A stretch of 64,000 nucleotides of DNA, from contig NZ_JAATVW010000015.1 of assembly GCF_011947225.1 (NCBI RefSeq), forward strand, positions 1 to 64,000, written 5' to 3'. The notes beneath the pieces were generated by a model. That model saw only the letters and a program-made list of their open reading frames with translations, searched no databases and was not told the DNA's origin. The stretch's first letter is position 1. Each line of letters begins with the position of its first letter. Made by a program: the position numbers and the translations under genes. Positions 24,137 through 31,515 of the stretch are shown here, piece after piece. The DNA comes from Planosporangium flavigriseum (GTDB lineage: Bacteria; Actinomycetota; Actinomycetes; Mycobacteriales; Micromonosporaceae).

Positions 24137-24352
24137 ATGGCCGACGAGATTCGCGCCGAGATGGTGGCGAACGTGTGGAAGGTGGTCAAGGCCACCGGCG
24201 AGACCGTCGAAGAGGGTGACACCCTCGTGATTCTTGAGTCGATGAAGATGGAGATTCCGGTCGTCGCCGAGAGCACGGGGGTCCTCAAGGAGTTGGCGGT
24301 GGGCGAGGGTGACGTGGTTCAGGAGGGCGACCTCATCGCGGTGATCGAGTGA
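24137..24352 (+). CDS. Biotin/lipoyl-attachment carrier protein
   Basis: The 71-residue protein is a single biotinyl domain. Its attachment motif reads ILESMKMEIPV with lysine 37, and a symmetric second half (GVLKELAVGEGDVVQEGDLI) follows. SMKM marks biotin, not lipoate. It is the size of the free-standing mycobacterial TB7.3 protein, which also sits between the sigH/rshA pair and pdtaS. It probably serves a biotin-dependent carboxylase encoded elsewhere. The start is the ATG at 24137. Confidence 0.9.
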   Translation: MADEIRAEMVANVWKVVKATGETVEEGDTLVILESMKMEIPVVAESTGVLKELAVGEGDVVQEGDLIAVIE

Positions 24353-24371
24353 CGGTGGCCTGGCCTCTCTT

Positions 24372-24423
24372 GTGATCACGGAAACGTTTCCGCGTCCCAG
24401 CACGGAAACGTTTCCGTGATCAC
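24372..24423. promoter_or_regulatory. Inverted repeat containing two LacI-type palindromes
   Basis: Two perfect 21-base arms (24372-24392 and 24403-24423) flank ten bases. Each arm contains the 14-bp palindrome CGGAAACGTTTCCG, which looks like a LacI/GalR-family operator centred on CG. The outer ends read GTGATCAC. No T-run follows on either strand, so a terminator is less likely than a pair of operators. The site lies 120 bases upstream of the SIS-domain gene. Confidence 0.6.
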
Positions 24424-24546
24424 GAGGGGGAGCGCAGCCCGCAGCCCCCGATGTGATGCGCGAAACTGCTCGTTCGTTGTGCGTTCGTGCTCGTTTATGC
24501 GACGATCCTGGCAGTTAATGCGCAGGAAGCATTGGGAGGGGCCGTC

Positions 24547-25602
24547 GTGACGAGCCAACTAGGAAGCGGGATGGCGGCGGACATCGCCGAGCAGCCCGAG
24601 GTGTACGCACGGTTGCTCGACGCGCAGGCGCCGGCGATCGCGGAGGTCGCCGCGCGGATCGCGCAGTGGGCTCCGCGCCACGTGGTCTTCACCGCACGGG
24701 GCACCTCTGACCACGCCGCGCTGTACGGGACGTACCTGACCGAGATCCGGCTAGGCATCCCGGCCGGGCTGGCCTCGCCGTCGGCCTACACCGTCTACGG
24801 CGCCCGGCCCGACCTGCGCGGTGCGCTGGTCGTGGGGGTCTCCCAGAGTGGCGGGTCGCCCGACCTGTGCGAGGTCGTCCGGGTCGCCCGCGAGCAGGGT
24901 GCCCACACCCTCGCCGTGACCAACAACCCCGAGTCGCCGCTGGCCCAGGCTGCCGAGCTGTCCATCGACGTCGTGGCCGGGCACGAGCGCGCGGTCGCCG
25001 CGACCAAGACCTACTCCGCCGAGCTGCTCGCCCTGCTCATGCTGATCGAGGGCGTGCGCGCGGGCGACGGCGCCCTGCCCGCCGAGGAGCGGGCCGCCCT
25101 GGCTGAGCTGCCGGGGCTCGCGCAGGGCCTGCTCGACGACCCGACCGCCGGCCAGCTCGCCCCGCGCTACCGGTTCGCGGCGCGGACGGTGACCACGGGT
25201 CGGGGGTACGCGTACCCCACCGCCCGGGAGACCGCGCTCAAGCTGATGGAGACGTCCTACCTGCCGGCGCTGGCGTTCTCCGGCGCCGACCTGCTGCACG
25301 GCCCGCTCGCCATGGCCGACCCGGACGTGCCGGTGCTCGCCGTGGTCGGCTCGGGACCGGGTGGCGCAGCCATGCGGGAGGTGCTGGCCCGGCTGGACGA
25401 GCGCCGGGCCGACGTGGTGGCGATCGGCCCGTCGGACGTGGACGGCGCCGCGCTGCGCATCCCGACGCCGGACGTCGACGAGCGGTACGCGCCGCTGCTG
25501 GACATCCTGCCGCTCCAGCGACTCGCGATGGAGCTGGCGCTGCACCGCGGCGAGAACCCGGACGCCCCGCGCGGCCTGAAGAAGGTCACGACCACCCTCT
25601 GA
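24547..25602 (+). CDS. SIS-domain sugar isomerase (GlmS/AgaS-like)
   Basis: The 351-residue protein has two SIS domains. The first contains VVFTARGTSDHAALYGTYL and VVGVSQSGGSPDLCEVVR, a GlmS-type phosphosugar site. The second contains GRGYAYPTARETALKLMETS and FSGADLLHGPLAMAD. It lacks the glutaminase domain of GlmS, so it resembles stand-alone glucosamine-6-phosphate isomerases/deaminases. The GTG at 24547 follows GGGAGGGG by about eight bases and removes an unlikely leader. A double LacI-type palindrome lies upstream, which would fit amino-sugar control; that link is inference. Confidence 0.85.
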   Translation: MTSQLGSGMAADIAEQPEVYARLLDAQAPAIAEVAARIAQWAPRHVVFTARGTSDHAALYGTYLTEIRLGIPAGLASPSAYTVYGARPDLRGALVVGVSQSGGSPDLCEVVRVAREQGAHTLAVTNNPESPLAQAAELSIDVVAGHERAVAATKTYSAELLALLMLIEGVRAGDGALPAEERAALAELPGLAQGLLDDPTAGQLAPRYRFAARTVTTGRGYAYPTARETALKLMETSYLPALAFSGADLLHGPLAMADPDVPVLAVVGSGPGGAAMREVLARLDERRADVVAIGPSDVDGAALRIPTPDVDERYAPLLDILPLQRLAMELALHRGENPDAPRGLKKVTTTL

Positions 25603-25615
25603 GGGTCCCCCTTCC

Positions 25616-25669
25616 CATGATCCTGAAGAGTTTGGGGCGCTATTGCCCCACCGACTCTTCAGGATCATG
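25616..25669. repeat. Compound intergenic hairpin bounded by CATGATC
   Basis: Arms CATGATCCTGAAGAGT (25616-25631) and its complement (25654-25669) enclose a second small stem, TGGGGC with GCCCCA. The outer CCCTT/AAGGG bases extend the pairing with one mismatch. No T-run follows. It lies between the SIS gene and pdtaS, just upstream of the pdtaS start. Confidence 0.85.
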
Positions 25670-25696
25670 AAGGGGTGTTGTGGCAGGCTGTGAGTC

Positions 25697-27175
25697 GTGT
25701 CCACGCTGCGTGACCTCGTCGAGGAGCACACCCACCTCGAACCCGCCGACATCGAGCACCTGCATCGACTGGCCGGCGACTGGCAACTGGTGTCCGACCT
25801 GTCGTTCGCTGACCTCGTCATGTGGGTGGCGCTGGCCGACGGCCAGTTCCTCTGCGTGGCCCAGGTACGCCCGACCACCGCGCCGACGGCGTACCAGGAC
25901 GACCAGGTGGGCCGGGTGTTCAGCGGCTCCGAGGTGGCGCACCTGGCGGTCGCGCTCAGCCAGGGCCGGATCTGGCGGGAGGGCGACCCCGTCTGGTACG
26001 GCGACACCCCGGCCCGGCACGAGGCGATCCCGGTCCGGCGCGCCGGCAGCGACCGCGTGATCGCCGTCATCGGCCGCGACACCAACCTGGCTACCGCGCG
26101 TACCCCCAGCCACCTGGAACTGAACTACCTCACGACCGCCGACGACCTGGCCCAGATGATCGCCGACGGCAGCTTCCCGGGGCCCCGGCACCCGGGTGAG
26201 ACCACCAGCGCGCCGCGGGTCGGCGACGGCCTGATCCGGATCGACGGCGGCGGCAAGGTCACGTACGCGAGCCCCAACGCGCAGTCGGCGTACCGTCGCC
26301 TCGGCCTGTCCACCCACCTGGTGGGGGAGGACCTGGCGGCGATCTCGGGGCGGCTGGCCGACGACCCGCTGGAGGGCGGTGAGACGTCGGAGGTCGTGCA
26401 GGCCGCGCTCCGGGGCGAGGCCCCGCCGCGCCGGGAGATCGAGGCGCGCGGGGCGACGGTCCTGATGCGCGCGCTGCCGCTGATGCCGGCCGGTACGCCC
26501 ATCGGTGCGCTGGTGCTGGTGCGCGACGTGACCGAGGTGCGCCGGCGGGACCGCCAGCTGATCACGAAGGACGCGACGATCCGGGAGATCCACCACCGGG
26601 TCAAGAACAACCTGCAGACCGTCGCGGCGCTGCTGCGGCTGCAGGCGCGGCGGGTCGGTCTGCCGGAGGCGCGCGCCGCCCTGGAGGAGTCCGTGCGCCG
26701 GGTGGCGTCGATCGCGATCGTGCACGAGACGCTGTCGATGTCCTCGGATGAGGCGGTGGAGTTCGACGGCATCGTCGACCGCGTGGGCTCGGCCGCGAGG
26801 GAGGTCGCGGCGCCGGAGTCGCGGGTGGTGGTCCGGCGCTCGGGCACGTTCGGCGTACTGCCCGCGGAGGTGGCCACCCCGCTGGTGATGGTGCTCAACG
26901 AACTGCTGCAGAACGCCGTCGAGCACGCGTACGGCCCGGGTGACGAGGGCGAGGTGGTGATCGGCGCGCACCGGTTCCGCCGGCAGTTGCACGTGACCGT
27001 CACCGACACGGGCCGGGGCCTTCCGGACGACTTCGACCTGGAGGCGAGCGAGCGGCTCGGGCTGCAGATCGTGCGTACCCTCGCCACCGGCGAGCTGCGC
27101 GGCTCGCTCGAGCTGCGGCGGCGGGCGGAGGGCGGTACCGAAGCGGTGATGGTCGTGCCGTTGTCCAAGCGTTGA
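25697..27175 (+). CDS. pdtaS: PdtaS-type sensor histidine kinase
   Basis: The 492-residue protein has a GAF-type N-terminal domain (about 1-155), a PAS domain (about 175-280) and a HisKA_2 helix with IREIHHRVKNNLQTVAALL (His299/300). A GHKL ATPase domain with VLNELLQNAVEHAYG and DTGRGLPDDF completes it. This order and the HHRVKNNLQ motif match mycobacterial PdtaS (Rv3220c), which phosphorylates the RNA-binding antiterminator PdtaR. It is soluble. PdtaR is not in the window, as in M. tuberculosis, where it is encoded elsewhere. The start is GTG at 25697. Confidence 0.9.
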   Translation: MSTLRDLVEEHTHLEPADIEHLHRLAGDWQLVSDLSFADLVMWVALADGQFLCVAQVRPTTAPTAYQDDQVGRVFSGSEVAHLAVALSQGRIWREGDPVWYGDTPARHEAIPVRRAGSDRVIAVIGRDTNLATARTPSHLELNYLTTADDLAQMIADGSFPGPRHPGETTSAPRVGDGLIRIDGGGKVTYASPNAQSAYRRLGLSTHLVGEDLAAISGRLADDPLEGGETSEVVQAALRGEAPPRREIEARGATVLMRALPLMPAGTPIGALVLVRDVTEVRRRDRQLITKDATIREIHHRVKNNLQTVAALLRLQARRVGLPEARAALEESVRRVASIAIVHETLSMSSDEAVEFDGIVDRVGSAAREVAAPESRVVVRRSGTFGVLPAEVATPLVMVLNELLQNAVEHAYGPGDEGEVVIGAHRFRRQLHVTVTDTGRGLPDDFDLEASERLGLQIVRTLATGELRGSLELRRRAEGGTEAVMVVPLSKR

Positions 27176-27340
27176 GACAGGTGCTCGGCGGGCCCCATTT
27201 TGCGCCTGAGCCACCGTGCTGTCGCTTCCCTACGAAACTGGTGGGTTAACGGAAGTATCCGCTGCTCAGCGTGGATACGAGGTGAGACGGGCCTCACGCA
27301 ACCATGGCGTCTGACGGCGGTTCGTGGCACGATCGTTTGT

Positions 27341-27424
27341 ATGCCCGCTGCTTCCCTGCGGCTCACGAGCCGCCGACACGTCGACTTCGGTCGTGTGCGC
27401 AGCGCCATCTGTCCGGCTGCCTGA
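27341..27424 (+). CDS. Putative leader peptide upstream of the sulfur assimilation operon
   Basis: A 27-residue frame encodes MPAASLRLTSRRHVDFGRVR followed by SAICPAA. The SRRHVDxxRxxSAIC pattern is that of the actinobacterial leader-peptide family placed ahead of sulfur-metabolism genes. It has a single cysteine codon (residue 24) near the end. Ribosome stalling there when cysteine is scarce could alter folding of the 122-base leader, which contains a small stem (ACCGCGA with TCGCGGT near 27490). The regulatory mechanism is inferred from the family, not shown. Confidence 0.7.
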   Translation: MPAASLRLTSRRHVDFGRVRSAICPAA

Positions 27425-27546
27425 CGCCGCCCGCATTTCCATTTACGGGTGCGCCACCGCGCCGGACTCTTTTTGACATCGTCGTCAACCGCGACTTTTC
27501 GCGGTCACCGGTGCGCGCGCTCCCATCACCACAGGAGGACGCTCGC

Positions 27547-29247
27547 ATGACGGCTACCGCCGTCCCCGCCAGTTCCCGCTCCGGCGCGCCCGCCAAGGGT
27601 CCCCGCCGCGGCGAGGGTCAGTGGGCTCTGGGGCACCGTGAACCGCTCAACCCCAACGAGCGCTTCAAGAAGGACGATGACGGGCTCAACGTCCGGCAGC
27701 GGATCGAGTCGATCTACGCCAAGGGCGGGTTCGCCAGCATCGACCCGACCGACCTCCGGGGCCGCATGCGCTGGTGGGGCCTGTACACCCAGCGCGCCCC
27801 CGGCATCGACGGCGGCCGCACCGCCGTCCTCGAGCCGCACGAGCTCGAGGACGAGTACTTCATGCTGCGCGTACGCGTCGACGGCGGCCAGCTCGACCTG
27901 GCCCAGCTGCGCGCCATCGCCAACGTCTCGACCCGGTACGGGCGCGACACGGCCGACATCACCGACCGGCAGAACATCCAGCTGCACTGGATCCGGATCG
28001 AGGACATGCCGGCCATCTGGAAGGAGATCGAGGGCGTCGGGCTGGACACGACCGAGGCGTGCGGTGACACGCCCCGCGTGATCCTCGGCAGCCCGGTCGC
28101 CGGCGTGGCCGAGGCCGAGGTCCTCGACGCCACCGAGGCGATCCGGGAGATCCACGGCAAGTTCATCGGCGACCCCGAGCTGTCGAACCTGCCCCGCAAG
28201 TTCAAGACCACGATCTCGTGGCTGCCCGACACGCCGTACGAGGCCAACGACATCGCGTTCCTCGGCGTGATCCACCCCGAGCATGGCCCCGGCTTCGACC
28301 TGTGGGTCGGCGGCGGTCTGTCGACCAACCCGATGCTGGCCAAGCGGCTCGGCGTATGGGTGCCGATGCACGAGATCGCCGAGGTCTGGCACGGCGTGAT
28401 CAAGATCTTCCGTGACTACGGGTACCGCCGGCTGCGCAACCGGGCCCGGTTGAAGTTCCTGATGGCCGACTGGGGCCCGGAGAAGTTCCGGGAGATCCTG
28501 GAGACCGAGTACCTCGACCGCAAGCTGATCGACGGCCCGGCGCCGGAGCTGCCGGAGCGCCCGGTCGACCACGTGGGCATCCACAAGCAGTGGGACGGCA
28601 AGTACTACGTCGGCGTCGCCCCGGTGGCGGGTCGGGTCTCCGGCTCGATCCTGGCCAAGGTCGCCGACATCGTCGAGGCGCACGGCAGTGGCCGGGTGCG
28701 GCTCACCCCGTACCAGAAGCTCCTGGTTCTTGATCTTGAACAGGACCAGGTCAACTCGCTCGTGGCGGCGCTGCGCGAGATCGGTCTGGAAGCCACCCCG
28801 TCGGCGTGGCGGCGCGGCACGATGGCCTGCACCGGCATCGAGTTCTGCAAGCTCGCGATCGTCGAGACCAAGGCCCGCGCGGCGTCGCTCGTCGAGGAGT
28901 TGGAGAAGCGGCTCGCCGAGTTCGACGCCGACATTTCCATCCACCTCAACGGCTGCCCGAACGCCTGCGCGCGCACCCAGGTCGCCGACATCGGTCTCAA
29001 GGGCATGATCGTGCCGGGTCCGGACGGCACGCAGGTCGAGGGCTTCCAGGTGCACCTCGGCGGCGGCCTGGGCATGGCCGCCGGGCAGACCGCAGGCTTC
29101 GGCCGCAAGGTCCGCGGCCTCAAGACCACGGCGGAGGAGCTTCCCGAGTACGTGGAGCGGCTGGCCCGTCGCTACCTCGCCACCCGTACCGAGGGCGAGA
29201 CGTTCGCGCAGTGGGTCCTCCGCGCCGACGAAGGTGACTTGAAGTGA
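27547..29247 (+). CDS. Ferredoxin-dependent sulfite reductase (nitrite/sulfite reductase family)
   Basis: The 566-residue protein has the siroheme/[4Fe-4S] ligands C428 and C434 (MACTGIEFC) and C470 and C474 (NGCPNAC). The two ferredoxin-like half-domains and the motif TDRQNIQLHWI are also present. It is most like actinobacterial SirA/NirA. Given the APS reductase and sirohydrochlorin chelatase downstream, sulfite reduction to sulfide is the likely role. AGGAGG lies eight bases before the ATG at 27547. It heads a tight operon of four genes with overlapping ends. Confidence 0.93.
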   Translation: MTATAVPASSRSGAPAKGPRRGEGQWALGHREPLNPNERFKKDDDGLNVRQRIESIYAKGGFASIDPTDLRGRMRWWGLYTQRAPGIDGGRTAVLEPHELEDEYFMLRVRVDGGQLDLAQLRAIANVSTRYGRDTADITDRQNIQLHWIRIEDMPAIWKEIEGVGLDTTEACGDTPRVILGSPVAGVAEAEVLDATEAIREIHGKFIGDPELSNLPRKFKTTISWLPDTPYEANDIAFLGVIHPEHGPGFDLWVGGGLSTNPMLAKRLGVWVPMHEIAEVWHGVIKIFRDYGYRRLRNRARLKFLMADWGPEKFREILETEYLDRKLIDGPAPELPERPVDHVGIHKQWDGKYYVGVAPVAGRVSGSILAKVADIVEAHGSGRVRLTPYQKLLVLDLEQDQVNSLVAALREIGLEATPSAWRRGTMACTGIEFCKLAIVETKARAASLVEELEKRLAEFDADISIHLNGCPNACARTQVADIGLKGMIVPGPDGTQVEGFQVHLGGGLGMAAGQTAGFGRKVRGLKTTAEELPEYVERLARRYLATRTEGETFAQWVLRADEGDLK

Positions 29248-29408
29248 GTGAGCGACAAGCGCCGCTGTACTGCCCGTACTGCGGTGAGGAAGATCTCCGG
29301 CCGTCGGAAGAGGGCGGCCACGGGGCCTGGGAATGTCACTCCTGTGCCCGCGTGTTCACGGTGAAGTTTGTCGGTTTGGTCGGTAAGGCACTGGAGGTTT
29401 CACGGTGA
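29244..29408 (+). CDS. Small zinc-ribbon protein between sulfite reductase and APS reductase
   Basis: A 54-residue frame starts at GTG 29244, overlapping the sulfite reductase stop (GTGA), and its TGA overlaps the cysH GTG in the same way. It reads APLYCPYCGEEDLRPSEEGG with WECHSCARVFTV, two CX2C knuckles that would bind one zinc or an iron centre. Coupling on both sides makes it a real gene despite its size. Its role is unknown; an electron-transfer or assembly role in sulfite/APS reduction is a guess. Confidence 0.8.
   Translation: MSERQAPLYCPYCGEEDLRPSEEGGHGAWECHSCARVFTVKFVGLVGKALEVSR
29330..29356 (+). promoter_or_regulatory. Candidate internal SigR-type promoter ahead of cysH
   Basis: GGAAT at 29330-29334 is followed by 19 bases and GTT at 29354-29356, fitting the SigR consensus spacing of 18-19. 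It lies inside the zinc-ribbon gene, about 50 bases upstream of the cysH start. A chance match within coding sequence is possible. Confidence 0.35.
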
Positions 29409-30106
29409 CGAGCATCCGGACCAAGGAAGAGCTTCGCGAACTGGCCACCGTCGCCGGTAGCGAGCTGGAAGGCAAGCCGGCGGAGGAGATCGTCGCCTGG
29501 GCCGTCGAGACGTTCGGCGAGCGGTTCTGCGTGACCAGTTCGTTCGCGGACGCGGTGCTCGCTCACGTGGTGTCGAAGGTGGCGCCCGGCGTGGACGTCG
29601 TGTTCCTCGACACCGGCCTGCACTTCGCCGAGACCCTGCGGGTACGCGACATCGTCCAGCGCACCCTTCCGGTCACGGTCCGGTCGATCCGGCCCCAGCT
29701 CACCGTCGCGGAGCAGGACGAGAAGTACGGCGCCCGGCTGTACGCCCGCCGCCCCGACGAGTGCTGCGACCTGCGCAAGGTCGAGCCGCTGGAGCGCGGT
29801 CTGGCCAACTACGACGCGTGGGCGGCGGGGCTTCGCCGTGACGAGTCCCCGACCCGGGCCAACACTCCGGTCGTCGGCTTCGACACCAACCGGGGCAAGG
29901 TCAAGGTCTCCCCGCTGGCGGCGTGGACCCAGGCCGACGTCGACGCGTACATCTCCCGGCACAACGTGCCGGTCAACACGCTGATCCGCCAGGGATACGC
30001 CTCCGTCGGCTGCTGGCCGTGCACCAAGCGCACCCCGCCCGGTACCGACCCCCGCGCCGGTCGCTGGCCGATGTTCGACAAGAGCGAATGCGGGCTGCAC
30101 GTTTGA
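29405..30106 (+). CDS. cysH: Adenylyl-sulfate (APS) reductase, CysH family
   Basis: The 233-residue protein has an ATP-pyrophosphatase-like core (VTSSFADAVLAHVV and FLDTGLHFAETL). The four cluster cysteines are C120-C121 (DECCDLRK) and C203/C206 (GCWPC), and the catalytic C229 is in ECGLH at the C-terminus. The CC/CxxC pattern marks [4Fe-4S] APS reductases, as opposed to cluster-free PAPS reductases. It makes sulfite for the reductase encoded two genes upstream. The GTG at 29405 overlaps the zinc-ribbon stop. Confidence 0.93.
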   Translation: MTSIRTKEELRELATVAGSELEGKPAEEIVAWAVETFGERFCVTSSFADAVLAHVVSKVAPGVDVVFLDTGLHFAETLRVRDIVQRTLPVTVRSIRPQLTVAEQDEKYGARLYARRPDECCDLRKVEPLERGLANYDAWAAGLRRDESPTRANTPVVGFDTNRGKVKVSPLAAWTQADVDAYISRHNVPVNTLIRQGYASVGCWPCTKRTPPGTDPRAGRWPMFDKSECGLHV

Positions 30107-30843
30107 GTCCCATCCTCCTGGTCGCGCACGGGTCGAGCTACCCCCGGGCGGCCGCGACCACCCGGGCTCTCGCCCGGGCGGTCGCGGCCGCCCGGCCGGG
30201 GGGGTGCGTCGAGGCGTCGTTCCTCGACCACGCGGGGCCGCGCCCCGACGAGGTGCTCGCCACCTTCCGGGACGCCGGCTTCACGTCGGCCACGGTCGTG
30301 CCGCTGTTGTTGACGTCGGCCTACCACGGCCGGGTCGACATCCCCGCCGTGCTCGCCAAGGCCCGCGCGGAAGGCGTGGACCTGGCCGTCCGCCTCACCG
30401 ACGTGCTCGGCCCGGTCGACGGCCGGGTACCCGCGCCGCTGCTGGCCGGCCTGCACCGGCGACTCGTCGAAACGGGTGCCTCCTTCGATGCCGTGGTCCT
30501 CGCCGCGGCGGGCACCCGCGACCGCGCCGCACTGGCCACCATCGAACTGGCCGCACGTACTCTCGGGCACCGGCTCGGCGTGCCCTGCCTGCCCGCGTAC
30601 GCCTCGGCGAGCGCGCCGACGGCGGGGGAGGCGGTGTACGCGCTGCGCGCACGCGGAGCGCGCTCGGTCGCGGTCGCGGCGTACTTCCTGGCGCCGGGGC
30701 GCCTCTACGACGCCGCGGTGGAGTCCGCGCGTACGGCGGGCGCCGTGACAGCCGCCCAGCCGCTCGGCGCAGTGCCCGACCTGGTCCGGCTCGTCCTCGA
30801 CCGGGTGGCCGCCCCGGCCAGCGCGCCGGCCACCGCCGCCTAG
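30088..30843 (+). CDS. Sirohydrochlorin chelatase (CbiX/SirB type)
   Basis: The 251-residue protein begins with LSPILLVAHGSSYPRAAAT, whose HGS histidine is a metal ligand. A second ligand lies in VVPLLLTSAYHGRVDIP, and an internal repeat follows (VVLAAAGTRDRAALATIELA and VAAYFLAPGRLYDAAV). It inserts iron (or cobalt) into sirohydrochlorin and would supply siroheme to the sulfite reductase of this operon. The ATG at 30088 overlaps cysH by 19 bases. A TTG at 30103, overlapping the cysH TGA, gives an alternative start five codons later. Confidence 0.88.
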   Translation: MRAARLSPILLVAHGSSYPRAAATTRALARAVAAARPGGCVEASFLDHAGPRPDEVLATFRDAGFTSATVVPLLLTSAYHGRVDIPAVLAKARAEGVDLAVRLTDVLGPVDGRVPAPLLAGLHRRLVETGASFDAVVLAAAGTRDRAALATIELAARTLGHRLGVPCLPAYASASAPTAGEAVYALRARGARSVAVAAYFLAPGRLYDAAVESARTAGAVTAAQPLGAVPDLVRLVLDRVAAPASAPATAA

Positions 30844-31131
30844 CGCCAGCCCACGCGTTCGGGCGCTTCAGCGAGGCGCTGGTGGCTTCGCCGCGCCATT
30901 TCCATCGTGGGGCTACCGACGGGTTCCTCGGCGGCGCAGGAGCGCCGTCAGCGCCTTCGATCACGTCATCCCGCAGATCCAGCTTTTCCTTTCACCCGTT
31001 TCGGGTGATGTCGTCGCCCGGTATCTCCGGCGAGGCTGTTGACCATCGGTAGGGCCGTCCGGATCCTTTGCGATAGGTCGTTATGCCCATACCGCACGCT
31101 GCTTGGGTACGCGGCGAGGGGGCCGTTGGGC

Positions 31132-31515
31132 ATGGCTAGTCTGACCGAGGAGTTCTTCTCGGCGCTGAGCCGACGTGGGCATGATCCGCGGCTGGTGCGA
31201 GTCACCGCGAACGTGCACTTCAGCATCACCGACGGCCGGAACCTCCTGCACTGGCTCGTCGACATCGAGCACGGCGACATCCGGGTCTCCCGTCAGAACG
31301 GCGAGGCCCGCTGCGGCATCTGCGCCGACCGGGAACTGTTCGACGGCATCGTCGCCGGGCAGGTGAACGCGGTGGCGGCCATGCTGCGCGGTGACCTGTG
31401 GGTCGACGGCGACCGCGAGGCTTGGGTCGTCGTGCAGCGACTGCTTCCCGGGCCGTGCTCACCGCAGCGCCGCCCGTTCACCGCCCTGCGGCCTGCGCGG
31501 GAGAGCCACGCATGA
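31132..31515 (+). CDS. SCP2 sterol-binding-domain protein
   Basis: The 127-residue protein is one SCP2-like domain. An N-terminal helix (MASLTEEFFSALSRRGHDPR) leads into strands of the type VHFSITDGRNLLHWLVDIEH, a DREL motif, and a final helix that includes AAMLRGDLWVDGD, the family's typical lipid-pocket end. Such domains bind hydrophobic ligands. Its stop overlaps the ATG of the debranching enzyme gene (ATGA), so the two are coupled, though no functional link is known. The region 30844-31131 before it holds only a small CACCCG-TTT-CGGGTG stem. Confidence 0.75.
   Translation: MASLTEEFFSALSRRGHDPRLVRVTANVHFSITDGRNLLHWLVDIEHGDIRVSRQNGEARCGICADRELFDGIVAGQVNAVAAMLRGDLWVDGDREAWVVVQRLLPGPCSPQRRPFTALRPARESHA

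Noticed and set aside
30993-31007. CACCCG-TTT-CGGGTG hairpin as a terminator of the sulfur operon
   Set aside because: The six-bp stem is short, has no T-run and lies 150 bases after the last stop, so I do not list it.
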